64,000 nt of DNA from Symbiodinium sp. CCMP2592 (Eukaryota; Sar; Dinophyceae; Suessiales; Symbiodiniaceae). Each line of letters begins with the position of its first letter. The first letter of the stretch is position 1. Below are positions 47,063 to 56,902 of this stretch, one piece after another. A model generated the notes under the pieces. The model saw only the letters and a program-made list of their open reading frames with translations. It did no database searches and was not told the DNA's origin. The stretch lies in assembly GCA_905221615.1 (NCBI GenBank), contig CAJNDT010003424.1:391001-455000 (forward strand), written 5' to 3'. The translations under genes and the position numbers were made by a program.

Positions 47063-50000
47063 GGCATGGACCAACCTTCCATCGTGGTCGAGGAATTGGA
47101 TCACCAGACCCTCCTTGGGCTTGTTTTCGGCGAAATTGACCACGTGAGGCACAATTGCTCCATCATATCCTTGATATTCCCTTTTCTGTTCCGCCGCATC
47201 ATGCCACACATCTTCGTACACCGACGACCATTGGTCATAACCAAATTGAGAGGCTTGACTTTTGGACTGGCCGTTGAAACAAAATCCCTGGTGCAATGTA
47301 AAGCCCTGGTACCCCCCATGGATGGCACGCGCCAGTGTGACAACCACCGCTCGCCATTTGGCGGGCAGGGCGCGCACATAAGACTGGCCTAGAGGCGGTT
47401 CAGGAGGAGGCAAAAACGGCGGCGCAAGGACGTCCGCAATGGCGGCGGGGCGCAAATGCCCCCGTACCGGATGGTACTGAAACACAGCACGCTCCACATA
47501 GCGGTCGAACTTGCCCGGTTGATCAAGGATAGCAGCACGGTCCTCCATCTGGTGCCACTGCCCTTCACGAAGAATCCAAGTCGACCGAAGGTAACGACCA
47601 GGCGGCAACGCGGAAGGCGGCCCCCGCAACATGCGCGGGAACTTGACAACCAGGATGGGGTCCACACTGTCATGTTCTTGCAAGCCTTCCTTACTCGACA
47701 ATCCAGCGCGATACAACACCTGAGGGAGGATCGGCGTCTGCGTGTAAGGAAAACAAGGCACCTCGCTCTTGAACGAGTAGTGCTGCTGACCCTTCTCATC
47801 CGTGCTTTGGGTATGAGTAGGCCGCATCAGATCCATAATCTCTTGGGAGCCGATGAGATCCGGCGGAAAGATGTTGATGAGCTGACACGCATGTGTCCAG
47901 GACACGGAATCCTTGAACGACTTGGTGTGTATGTCCGCTGACATCTTGGCAGTGACCTCATAGGCAAGAGAAACGTAACCCTCCTGAAAGATAGAATGCA
48001 TCCATCCAATGCAGATACCGTGGGTACGTTCCAAGTGACGCATAGTCGGATTCTTGCCCGTGCGAATCACCCCGATCATGGTCTGGTTGTCGTCGTAGAA
48101 GACGAAGTTGGGGTCTTGCCCCCCAAGCTGCTGCCACAACGTGATAGCAGGCAATCCAAGACGTGACATGGCAAAGTCGGCCGCGACAATCTCGGCCTCA
48201 GGTGTGGAATGACTCAAGCATCCCTGCCTTTTGCTAAGTCCCGCCAAGGGAAATCGTGTGTGAGAACCTTGAATGTGCAAGTGAGCACCGGAGGTAGATT
48301 TCAAACTTTCTCCACAACCTGCATAGTCCGCATCTGCAAACAGCCCGATGGACGAGTCCTCCAAGGAGTTCCCGACCCATCCAATCATCATGTGATGTTT
48401 GGACTGGTGCACATAGGCCATGAGATGATGAAGAAGAGCATCCTCCTTCTTGGTCCATTTCGTGATCTTGCGTGCGAGATTGTTGATACTGCGCAGAAGA
48501 TCAAAGCGGCAAATGCGCGCGGCATAAAGCAATTTCATGAGAATGCTGGCTGCCTGCGGAGCAAGTGCACCGCGATTAGCCTCGTTGATTTCCTCTTCCT
48601 CGGGCGCCTTGGGAATAGGTGGAGGCGGAACGAGCCGACCATCCTTATCAACAGGCATGGTGTGTCCACACCACGTGCATCGATGGCTTTTACCTGACTG
48701 TGCCGGAGCGCGAGCTGGGTGATTCTTAGTCTCCTCAGCCGGACTCGGCGATGGTACCGTCTTGAATTTTGTCGGATCGAACCCAGTCACGTCGCAGTAC
48801 TTCTTGACTGTCATGTCCAGGTACGTCTCCATGTCGTAGGTAACGGTCTGCACCTTCGTTTTGTCATGCAACGTTGCCTCGCCCTTGGAGATGCGACAAC
48901 CCAGATACAAGCCCAGCGGCGTTTCTTCTTCCAATCGAAGTTCCTGGCGCAGCATGTCCCAACCCTTGGGTAGATTCTCTTTGGGTCCTGCCATCTTGAG
49001 ATCATCCACGTAGATGACAAGTAAGAGCTTCATTTGCGGGTGGAAATACAATGATGGCCATTCATCGCCAATCGGCTTGAATCCTACTTTCTGTACCGCG
49101 GTGTGGCAATGTTGTTCCCACATGGTTCCTGCGTCAGGATGTCCATATAGAGCTTTGATCAGGCGGCATACCGGCCTACGGAATTTGTGCCGTTTCGCAG
49201 ATGGATGCCAGGCTTCATCAGGCAGTTCAACCCAACATGGAGTGCCCGATAGTCTCGCCTGAATGTATGCTTGGATAGCATCCGCCATCTGGACATCGTT
49301 GCCAGGAAGGCATCCGTAGTAATCTGCCCACCGTGAGGCGTCAAACGTAGCCGGGGAATTCCCCAAATCCTGAAACAATGCGGCTTCCATATTCTGGTCT
49401 TTGACCTGATCACCGAGTAGTACACCTCGCCCTTTGAACTTCCTGGCAGGATCGTCCTCTTTGAGCTGATAGTTCTTCTCGTATATCAGTCCATGTACTC
49501 GCGCCATGTGTACTTTCTCACCTTTCTTCTTTGCCTCAGCGACGACGTCGTCATATTCACGCGTAGTTGAGAAGTCAAACACCTCTTGGTCCCACAATCC
49601 CTTCCATTCTTTCATGAAAGCTTCCATGGCCTTGGGATTGTTGATCATCTCCTTGCGTGTGACGGGTCGAGTGACCATGGCATTGAAGCACGATCCTCCT
49701 GCATGATTCTTTTCCCGATGTACGTTTCTGTGAGAAGTCGTACACGGCATAGAAGGAATCCAGTTATCATCCATGACCATATGCGCCGGAACAGCCGGCA
49801 CGACATCTGCCAAGAATTGTTCCTGTGTGTATTGATCCACATAGGATTGTGCCCATGACCAACCATCGTCGTCATCAACGGACACGTTGAGTTGCAGATC
49901 AATTTCTTCACATGGGACAATCTTGGGAAAGATCATGTTGTCCAAAATCTTGGTGACTATCTTCTTTCCTATCACAGCCTTCTTCCGGTCTTTCTTGGCA

Positions 50001-53000
50001 ACTCGAGCTTTGTCTCGCTTTTCTTTCTTGTATGCTGCCTTCTTCTCCGTTTCGCTCATCTTCTTCCATGCTTCCGGAGAATAAGAATGGATAGGTCGCC
50101 GTGTAGGAAGAGTTCGTCGACCGTCACTTCGGATCTTATACGGAACTCCCCTTTTGTCGATCTTGCAGGCTTCACCGTCATCGGTGAGATATACAATGCC
50201 GTCCCCTTTCTTCCCCGTACTCCAATGTTCAATCTCCTCGGGAGCCAACTTCTTTTCTTTCAAGATCTTGATAATCTCTCCAGGTTCTTCGATGTCTCCT
50301 TCGGGGATGAGTCTACCGGTTGGACCGACTTCGCGGGGCGATCGTCGATCTTTCCCAGTGACCTTTGGTTCAGAAGGAGGCGGTGCTGCACGTAGACCCA
50401 GCTCTTCGTCTAGTTCTTCGAGTCTTTTGTCTCCTATGGCATCAATAGCTTCATGTTCTGCTGACTTGAAGACTTCGCCGGGCGGCTCCGTCTCTATGTC
50501 AGATGGATCTATGTCCTGTAGGTCAGGATCTTCTCCGGGATCCGGTGGAGGAAGAAGTCCATTTGGATCATCGTCATCCCCGTCGCCACCATTTCCTCCG
50601 GGCGGACCGTCATCACCGTCATCGACGTCTTTTATCTCCTTGCCAGCGAGGTCAACGTTGTCCCTGAGTCCCTCAATGGTTGAATTCATCCTTTCGTACT
50701 CGGCTTTCAGGGGAAACGTTATCTCCTCTGGGAAGTAGATAACTTCTGTCTCGTACGGTCTCATCAACTTCCTGGGAACAGATGCGTCCATCGACAAGTT
50801 CGCGTTGGCAAATTCCTTCATATCCCAAACGCGATACTTCTTGGACCATCCTTGACCAGCAGTGATGATGTATCCGGCAAAAATGCCTGGAATCCCCTTT
50901 GGATCGAATTTGTTGCCATATGTCTTCGGCCTTGTGTCCGTCGGCTTGAAGAAGACTTTGGCCCCAAAGGGTATGGCTTTTCCCTCGAAGTCCTTTCCAG
51001 TCATTCGCTTCCATGCTGAATCACCATCGCCCTCCACGTCTTCAACGTTGAGGTTCTGCATCACGCAATTAAGCGCAAAGGACCAGTATTGAGCGGGCAA
51101 TCCGGCGTGTAGCATGGATGCTGCGACTGTGTTGATCACTTCTTGATTTGATCGTTCAGCGAGTGAATTGTTACTGGGTTTCCCTGGAAGGGAATGATCT
51201 ATCACGATCTTCAACTGCGCCATAGCTGAATCGAACTCTGGTGCTTCATCACTATACGCCATATGAATCTTGCGTCTTCCCATAAGGCGTCTGATGGCCA
51301 TGACGACTTCGTCAGTGCTCCTTGAAGCCGTGGGAATCGCTGCGATCATTTTGGTGGCGATGTCTCTGATGACTAGAACTTCACGTGCTCCGTCATCGAG
51401 TCCGATGCCTGCTTCGGCGGCCTTGCGCATATCAAGGAAGTCGAACGTCACAAGATCTCCCCAGTGTTTGATCACACGTTGAAACGCACCTCGTTGTGTT
51501 CGCAAGTGCTTCATCTTCGCGCGTATGCACGATTCGCAATATGGATTGCGGTAGCGATGAGTACACAGATGTGCCAACGTCTTAGCTTCGGCTTTCAGTG
51601 TTCCGACTCTGGCCTTACGGCTCGGCGCACCGTCGCCTTCTACATCAATGATCACCTCATCGTCACCATCCAATGGAATTTCACCCACTCCTTTTCCTTC
51701 GTCGTCGTCCGGAGGTCGTCCGGCCTCGGACTCTGGTACTTCTTCTATAGGAGGTTCTTGGGGTTCAGGATCAGGAGGTCGTTCATGATCGTCACCTTCT
51801 TCTTCTGCTTCAATCTCGCTCGGTGCAGCTTCAGCGGCAGCTGCGACGCTGACGTCAACATTGCCCGCTGTTAGCGCACCCTTGAAGATTTCGGTGATCG
51901 CTTTGGCCTCCGGATCATCATGAACCAATGACTTGGAACTCCCGGCACGAACGTACGGGATGTCACCGTTCACGAACAGAGATATTCTCTTGCCCTGCGG
52001 GTTGATCATGAATGGTTCCCTTCCGGGTGGCCACACAAACCCGTAGTTGAAGTTCATACATCTCTTGCCTATGGAAAGCACCGACGGTGTGTCATCCAAC
52101 ACATAAGCGTTGATCGGTTCCTCGAACGACTCAGTCTGGAAATTCGACACGAGATCGGTATCGGTGATTCCATTGGCTGTCTGAAATGATATGGGCTCTG
52201 GAGTCACGAGTGTTTCGAGACTGTGCTTCTCGATCTTCTTCTGAGATATGAGGTCATGACCACACCCAGTGTCCATGAGAAACTTGATCTTCTTCTTGAG
52301 GATGACTGGTTGAACCATGCATTTGAATACGCCTTGATTGATGATCCGTTTGCTGTGTGCAGCATCGAGTTCGCGCTCAACGATGGAATCCTCACCGTCG
52401 TAGAAAGAAACTTCTTCCACTCGAGACGTTCCTGGGATTCGTACGAATGAAACTCGATCTCCGCATTGATCATCATCGTCGTCAACCATGTCTCTCATGA
52501 TCTGTGCCCTCAATCTCGCTTTGTGCTTGGCGAATTCCAAGCTCACGGCGCGATCCTCATCATTGATAAACGCTTCCATGTCGACGTACTTCACCTTCCG
52601 CTCTTTGTCTTTCTTCGATCTTCTAGGACACGAAGAAATGAACTTCACGTCGTTGGCAAATGTCACATTGCGCTTTATCACTTTTCGGGTCGACGTAGTC
52701 GTTCCCGAGGATTCGTCATCTGTTGAACAATCCGAATCAGCGTCGCTGTCAACGGATGGACAATCTGACTCCTCCTCATCTTGTCTTGAAGATCGCTTCC
52801 ATATAGCCGGAGCTGATGGATTCCACCTTCGACACAATCTGATGGCGGGTGCCGCAGGGAGTGCCTTGGCCTTGGCATTCGGCTTCGCTGGAGCTGCCTT
52901 CGCTTCGGATTTAGCTTTAGCTTTTGCCTTTGGTTCCGGAGCTGGGGTAGCTGCTGCCTCATGCTTGAAAGGACAATTCTCTCTTGAGCACGAGCCTGTG

Positions 53001-55999
53001 TTCTTGAACGAGTAGCATATCCTGTTTCCTCCTCCTCCAGATGGACTTGGAGTTCTCGTCCTCGGCGTGAAGGGTCGCTCTGGAGTCTTCTTCGAGTGAC
53101 TGAATGGACACTTATCGCCATTTCGACACCCTGCATCTGTGAAATGGAACTTGCAGCGGATTTGCTTCTTGCTTTTGTCACCTCTGTTGTCCGCTGACTC
53201 ACTCCTCGTCTTCTTCTTGGGCTTTGGCTTGGTCTTCGCATGACTCTTCGCTTTGCTTTGAGGTAGTACAGGCGCTGCTTTATCCGGCTTGGTCGGCGAA
53301 ACCTTGACCTTTGCGGATGGAGCTGCGTTAGGCGTAGGTTTCTCGGGTACCTTGGCCGGTGCAGCAAGCAAATCCTTGCCCTCAAGCATCTGGCGCAAGC
53401 CAATTTGGGTCTGAGTGAGATTTGACTGTTCTCGTCTCCGCATGATAGTACGATCAATGATCTTCATCAGGTTGTCGTACGATCGGTCTTCATGATTGTA
53501 GGGCAAGTGTTCGTAATGCATGCCCAACTCCATCTTCATTGCGGGCGAGTCCTTGATCTTGCTGTACAAGCAATCACGGAGAGCTGTTTTGGATGGAATG
53601 TCCTCTGGTCTCATCCGTCCCAGAACTTCCAGCCACGTCTGCTTGAACGTATGAAGCTTGTTGTCGCCTTGGTACTGGAGCTTCACCAAATACTCAAGAG
53701 TGATGATCATGTCAAGACGATCATGCGTTCGAAAACTTTCATACATCATCGCAATGACTTGTCGTCCTTTGATGATCTTCACGTCAGGCCTACTGATGTA
53801 ATCGTTAGCCTTCCGGTTCACCTCAAGGTACAGGTCAGCTGATTTGTCACCACCGGCACGTAGCATTGCGACCATGGCGATCCCCAATTTGACGTCTATG
53901 CTCTTGAACTTCTTGTGTCCTGAATCATTCAATGCTTCGCCATCAGGGAATGGGTTGAACGCTGGTGCCAGCCATAACATCCAGTCCTCATGATGTGGGT
54001 CGGCTGATGCCCCTAAGACATTGGCCGTGCACACGGATCGCCAGTTGTTGAGATGAGTGAGAGTAGGCCATGGAGGAACGGTCACTTTGTCGGCTTCCCT
54101 CCTGGAAATTCTCACCTCTGTGACTTCAGGATCCGCGTCTCCATCAGGAGCACGCGCATGCGAGCCAGGATCCGATTCAGGTTTGCCTCCACCGCTTTTC
54201 TTCTTATCATCATCATCGTCAGGCGGGTCAGGAGGGTCATACCCCGTGCCGGTTCCTTCATCGTGCTCTCCATCTTCGTTCTCGTCGCCACCCTCGTCAC
54301 CGTCACCGTCTCCATTATCCTCCTGAATCGTTTCAGCGAATAACTTCCATTCATCACGATCAGCTCTGAGACGTTGCTCGGCTTTCTGGGCCTTGAGTAC
54401 TTCGCTTCGCAGATCGGCAATCTTCTCCTCGTACCGTTCTGCGACCTCTTTCTCGATCTGACGTCTTCTTGTTTCATGAATGGAATCGTCATAGGCAATA
54501 GGGGGACCGATGAGGTCGTTGCCCTTCGTAGATGCGGTAACACCGTCGATACCAACAGGTCTTGAGGAGCTGGCCGATGCTGTGGACTTCGATCCCAACA
54601 TCCCGCGATCCCCCAAGAGTTCGCGTAGCTGTCGATCACGCACGGCTGCCGCATCACTTTTCCCATGAAATCCGCTTGGTATGCCGAACAAGGTGGCTGC
54701 ACTAGGCGTGGAACGCGCAAGTGCTGGGCTGCTAATACCTGGCACGTAGTGCTCGGGCATTGCATCCGCCACGATTGGCATTGAACTGCGGCCAGTGAAG
54801 AAGTTTCCACCGGTGAATGGAATTCCATCCATAACAAGGTTCTTGTCCTTGTCCGATTCCGAGAATGCGAACTTCTCTTTGGCGACTGGACTAACTTGAC
54901 TTGGGGACCGTATTTCAGGGGATCGTACCTCATCTCCTACGGAAAATGCAGGCAGTACTTCCTTTCCTACGTGCTCCCAGCCAGACTCAGTAGTCCTCGA
55001 AGACATGGGCATGCTCGAAGGTCGTGTCGCTCCTCCGTGATTGGAGTTTCGCGCTGCCTCCAATTCGCTGCGTGTCCTCGCTTGAAGATCTTCTTGTGCT
55101 TTGAGCGTTTTCCTGAGTTCACTCAGCTCGTCGTGCAAAGTAGGCAATGATCGCCTTGCATGATCTTCATTCTGATGAAGTCGGTCCTCTGCTTCTTGCA
55201 TCCTCTTCACAGCCATTTTGCGGTACTCTTCCTCTTCACCAAGACGTTCGCGAAGCCGAAAACGTTCTTGATCAATGGCTGCGCTGTTCCCAGCTAACCC
55301 TTGGATCTCGTTCACAGCCCGCAACTCCTGGTTCTTGACCAAGTGGAATCGTTCCTGCATTGCTTGTAAGGCTTGTTCCGAACTCGCTGTATTTGACCGG
55401 AGGACCAAGTTCTCTCTGGCATGTTCATGAAGTTCATGAGTCAGACGCTCATACTCACGTGCCATAAGCTCACCATCGCCTTGCGCTCTTGCCTCCAACT
55501 GCACAAAGTTGGTGGCTGCCTCCGTGCGGAACACGTGTAGTTGTTGAGCTAACTCCTCGGCAACGGCATGTGCTTGACGTTGTTGAGCAGAGTTCTGTTC
55601 ATCCATGCGAAACAAAGCTGTTTCATAGTCTCGCTTCATCTCCTGATTGACATTGTTGATGTGCTTCATGGCTAAGCATGCATGGTCACGTTGTCGTTCC
55701 AATTCTTCAATGCGAATTCCAGATCCTTCATCTTCTTGTTGCATCTCCTTGATCTTGTCCATCAGGGTCTGGACGATTCCTTCGTATTCTTGCACCTGAC
55801 TGCGATAGTACATCTGCTGTGCAATGTTCGATGCTTCGAACTGTTGCGAAATCGTCAGTTCCTGGTAGGCATTCGGACCATCAGCTATGGCAGGCGTAGC
55901 TACGGACGACGCATCACCACGTGCAGGAATCGTATCCAGAGTCATGTCCAGATCGTCAGCATCGCGTGGTTGATTGGTAACCATCCGATTCCAAGTCAT
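46970..55999 (-). CDS. Gag-Pol polyprotein of the copia element, copy 1
   Basis: The frame is open from about 56310 to 46970; the first in-frame ATG is at 55999. Gag: coiled coil (residues about 30-330), a conserved helical region (54000-53450), then two CCCH fingers, CKFHFTDAGCRNGDKCPFSH at about 53100 and CYSFKNTGSCSRENCPFKH at about 52975. Protease: FLMDTGCG at about 52270. Integrase: HLCTHRYRNPYCESC (51520-51565), LVTFDFLD, SDEAPEF and NNSLAERSNQE, giving Asp, Asp, Glu. Reverse transcriptase (49500-48850): VIYVDDLKMAG at about 49010. RNase H: FADADYAG at about 48335, HSTPEAEIVAA, YDDNQT, SADIHTKSF. The order integrase before RT marks it as Ty1/copia. CCCH fingers instead of the usual CCHC knuckle are unusual. 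Confidence 0.9.
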   Translation of the reverse strand: MTWNRMVTNQPRDADDLDMTLDTIPARGDASSVATPAIADGPNAYQELTISQQFEASNIAQQMYYRSQVQEYEGIVQTLMDKIKEMQQEDEGSGIRIEELERQRDHACLAMKHINNVNQEMKRDYETALFRMDEQNSAQQRQAHAVAEELAQQLHVFRTEAATNFVQLEARAQGDGELMAREYERLTHELHEHARENLVLRSNTASSEQALQAMQERFHLVKNQELRAVNEIQGLAGNSAAIDQERFRLRERLGEEEEYRKMAVKRMQEAEDRLHQNEDHARRSLPTLHDELSELRKTLKAQEDLQARTRSELEAARNSNHGGATRPSSMPMSSRTTESGWEHVGKEVLPAFSVGDEVRSPEIRSPSQVSPVAKEKFAFSESDKDKNLVMDGIPFTGGNFFTGRSSMPIVADAMPEHYVPGISSPALARSTPSAATLFGIPSGFHGKSDAAAVRDRQLRELLGDRGMLGSKSTASASSSRPVGIDGVTASTKGNDLIGPPIAYDDSIHETRRRQIEKEVAERYEEKIADLRSEVLKAQKAEQRLRADRDEWKLFAETIQEDNGDGDGDEGGDENEDGEHDEGTGTGYDPPDPPDDDDDKKKSGGGKPESDPGSHARAPDGDADPEVTEVRISRREADKVTVPPWPTLTHLNNWRSVCTANVLGASADPHHEDWMLWLAPAFNPFPDGEALNDSGHKKFKSIDVKLGIAMVAMLRAGGDKSADLYLEVNRKANDYISRPDVKIIKGRQVIAMMYESFRTHDRLDMIITLEYLVKLQYQGDNKLHTFKQTWLEVLGRMRPEDIPSKTALRDCLYSKIKDSPAMKMELGMHYEHLPYNHEDRSYDNLMKIIDRTIMRRREQSNLTQTQIGLRQMLEGKDLLAAPAKVPEKPTPNAAPSAKVKVSPTKPDKAAPVLPQSKAKSHAKTKPKPKKKTRSESADNRGDKSKKQIRCKFHFTDAGCRNGDKCPFSHSKKTPERPFTPRTRTPSPSGGGGNRICYSFKNTGSCSRENCPFKHEAAATPAPEPKAKAKAKSEAKAAPAKPNAKAKALPAAPAIRLCRRWNPSAPAIWKRSSRQDEEESDCPSVDSDADSDCSTDDESSGTTTSTRKVIKRNVTFANDVKFISSCPRRSKKDKERKVKYVDMEAFINDEDRAVSLEFAKHKARLRAQIMRDMVDDDDDQCGDRVSFVRIPGTSRVEEVSFYDGEDSIVERELDAAHSKRIINQGVFKCMVQPVILKKKIKFLMDTGCGHDLISQKKIEKHSLETLVTPEPISFQTANGITDTDLVSNFQTESFEEPINAYVLDDTPSVLSIGKRCMNFNYGFVWPPGREPFMINPQGKRISLFVNGDIPYVRAGSSKSLVHDDPEAKAITEIFKGALTAGNVDVSVAAAAEAAPSEIEAEEEGDDHERPPDPEPQEPPIEEVPESEAGRPPDDDEGKGVGEIPLDGDDEVIIDVEGDGAPSRKARVGTLKAEAKTLAHLCTHRYRNPYCESCIRAKMKHLRTQRGAFQRVIKHWGDLVTFDFLDMRKAAEAGIGLDDGAREVLVIRDIATKMIAAIPTASRSTDEVVMAIRRLMGRRKIHMAYSDEAPEFDSAMAQLKIVIDHSLPGKPSNNSLAERSNQEVINTVAASMLHAGLPAQYWSFALNCVMQNLNVEDVEGDGDSAWKRMTGKDFEGKAIPFGAKVFFKPTDTRPKTYGNKFDPKGIPGIFAGYIITAGQGWSKKYRVWDMKEFANANLSMDASVPRKLMRPYETEVIYFPEEITFPLKAEYERMNSTIEGLRDNVDLAGKEIKDVDDGDDGPPGGNGGDGDDDDPNGLLPPPDPGEDPDLQDIDPSDIETEPPGEVFKSAEHEAIDAIGDKRLEELDEELGLRAAPPPSEPKVTGKDRRSPREVGPTGRLIPEGDIEEPGEIIKILKEKKLAPEEIEHWSTGKKGDGIVYLTDDGEACKIDKRGVPYKIRSDGRRTLPTRRPIHSYSPEAWKKMSETEKKAAYKKEKRDKARVAKKDRKKAVIGKKIVTKILDNMIFPKIVPCEEIDLQLNVSVDDDDGWSWAQSYVDQYTQEQFLADVVPAVPAHMVMDDNWIPSMPCTTSHRNVHREKNHAGGSCFNAMVTRPVTRKEMINNPKAMEAFMKEWKGLWDQEVFDFSTTREYDDVVAEAKKKGEKVHMARVHGLIYEKNYQLKEDDPARKFKGRGVLLGDQVKDQNMEAALFQDLGNSPATFDASRWADYYGCLPGNDVQMADAIQAYIQARLSGTPCWVELPDEAWHPSAKRHKFRRPVCRLIKALYGHPDAGTMWEQHCHTAVQKVGFKPIGDEWPSLYFHPQMKLLLVIYVDDLKMAGPKENLPKGWDMLRQELRLEEETPLGLYLGCRISKGEATLHDKTKVQTVTYDMETYLDMTVKKYCDVTGFDPTKFKTVPSPSPAEETKNHPARAPAQSGKSHRCTWCGHTMPVDKDGRLVPPPPIPKAPEEEEINEANRGALAPQAASILMKLLYAARICRFDLLRSINNLARKITKWTKKEDALLHHLMAYVHQSKHHMMIGWVGNSLEDSSIGLFADADYAGCGESLKSTSGAHLHIQGSHTRFPLAGLSKRQGCLSHSTPEAEIVAADFAMSRLGLPAITLWQQLGGQDPNFVFYDDNQTMIGVIRTGKNPTMRHLERTHGICIGWMHSIFQEGYVSLAYEVTAKMSADIHTKSFKDSVSWTHACQLINIFPPDLIGSQEIMDLMRPTHTQSTDEKGQQHYSFKSEVPCFPYTQTPILPQVLYRAGLSSKEGLQEHDSVDPILVVKFPRMLRGPPSALPPGRYLRSTWILREGQWHQMEDRAAILDQPGKFDRYVERAVFQYHPVRGHLRPAAIADVLAPPFLPPPEPPLGQSYVRALPAKWRAVVVTLARAIHGGYQGFTLHQGFCFNGQSKSQASQFGYDQWSSVYEDVWHDAAEQKREYQGYDGAIVPHVVNFAENKPKEGLVIQFLDHDGRLVHALQESLQPVEVPYHYQRCSKGSDGMDIDRSR

Positions 56000-56406
56000 G
56001 GACTTGTCACGCCCACGAGTAGCCGAAGTCCTCGATCGTGCTGAAGAGCTTCTCGAAGCTGATGGTCTTGACTTCTTTTCCAAGGTCTTGACTCCTTTGT
56101 CCTTGGCCCTGGACGTAGTCCGAGGTGCCTGAAAACCAGACGCTTCGGCCCGTCGTTCTGAAGCCTTGCCCGTCCTCGAACCTGTGGATGTCGGACGCGA
56201 AGGCGTAGATGCTCTTGGTAGACTCTTTGCTTTCCCCTTGGGAACTGCCTTTGCAATGGCAAGCGCAGAAGATTGACCTTTGTCATCTTCCGTGGAGCTA
56301 TCAACGATTGCACCACTGTGTCATCAGCTGTTGACTCACCAACGGCTGGCGCTGCCACATCGGCACCGAAAGTCATTGTCGTATCTTGGCTTGATCCTGA
56401 GTTCAT
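56000..56406 (-). CDS. Probable true N-terminus of Gag, in two frames
   Basis: An ATG at 56406 opens MNSGSSQDTTMTFGADVAAP in one frame. From about 56300 the Gag frame (one base off) reads STEDDKGQSSALAIAKAVPK and a basic Ser/Arg-rich stretch that joins the main Gag frame without stop. A single frameshift near 56300 would unite them. It may be a mutation, an assembly error or programmed. If not used, Gag starts at 55999. Confidence 0.5.
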
Positions 56407-56452
56407 TGTGGTCGTAGTAGATCAAGTAGTCGTTGCTGTAGAAAGGCAGAGC

Positions 56453-56470
56453 CGCGTACGGCTGATAACC
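56453..56470 (-). promoter_or_regulatory. Candidate primer-binding site
   Basis: The sense bases directly after the 5' LTR are GGTTATCAGCCGTACGCG. GGTTATCAG is close to TGGTATCAG, the initiator-Met tRNA site of many copia elements (7 of 9 identical), but it does not start with TGG. Weak. Confidence 0.35.
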
Positions 56471-56902
56471 TGCGTGGTGGATTGATCTCGACTTGGTTGC
56501 TGCTCTCCCCACCAGAGCTGTAATGAATGTAGGTGTGGCTGGCTAGCACTCTCCACAGACTGGACCCTGTCTCTCCCTCTTACTTCCACACGTGCAATCC
56601 TATGCAGGCAGAACCGGCGGCCGTTCCTTTTGCACTCACTGCCGGCGGCGGTTCGTCGGTGCAACGGGATAGCTCTGATTGCTCAGGATAGAAGACACAT
56701 ATAGCACTTAGCTATGGGCATTGACTTGAGCCAAACGTTGCGTTGGCGGTCACATAGAAAGGTAAAGACGAGGGATGCGTAGCATGCCCCCTAGAGTCGA
56801 GGGACGCGGAGCGTGCCCCCTTCTCTTGCACTTTACACGGTCTTGCTCACAGCTCTTATAGTGACACCTTAGAACTTGACAAGGCATCGCAGTCCGTTCG
56901 CA
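56471..56902 (-). repeat. 5' LTR of copia copy 1
   Basis: 432 bp, TG...CA. Sense features: a TATA-like CTATAAGAG (about 56855) and TTTGGCTCAAG (56725-56735), about 120 nt further downstream. Right-hand flank is TA microsatellite. Confidence 0.92.

Larger units (their letters stand above)
37213..56902 (-). mobile_element. Complete giant Ty1/copia-type LTR retrotransposon, copy 1
   Basis: 19,690 bp, sense on the minus strand. Two 432-bp LTRs with TG...CA ends flank the internal region. The order Gag, protease, integrase, reverse transcriptase, RNase H is that of Ty1/copia (Pseudoviridae-like). The element is about three to four times the usual copia size because of a long Gag coiled-coil region, a 500-codon region after RNase H and a 7.5-kb ORF3. 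The flanking 5 bp are ATATA on both sides, compatible with a 5-bp target duplication but not informative in a TA repeat. The LTRs differ at 5 of 432 positions, so insertion is fairly recent. Pol has two small lesions compared with copy 2. Confidence 0.9.

Noticed and set aside
45559-47082. Independent ORF2 with its own start (MEGWSMPYKNP) in the copia element
   Set aside because: Copy 2 has the same region fused in frame to Pol; the separate start in copy 1 results from a one-base difference.
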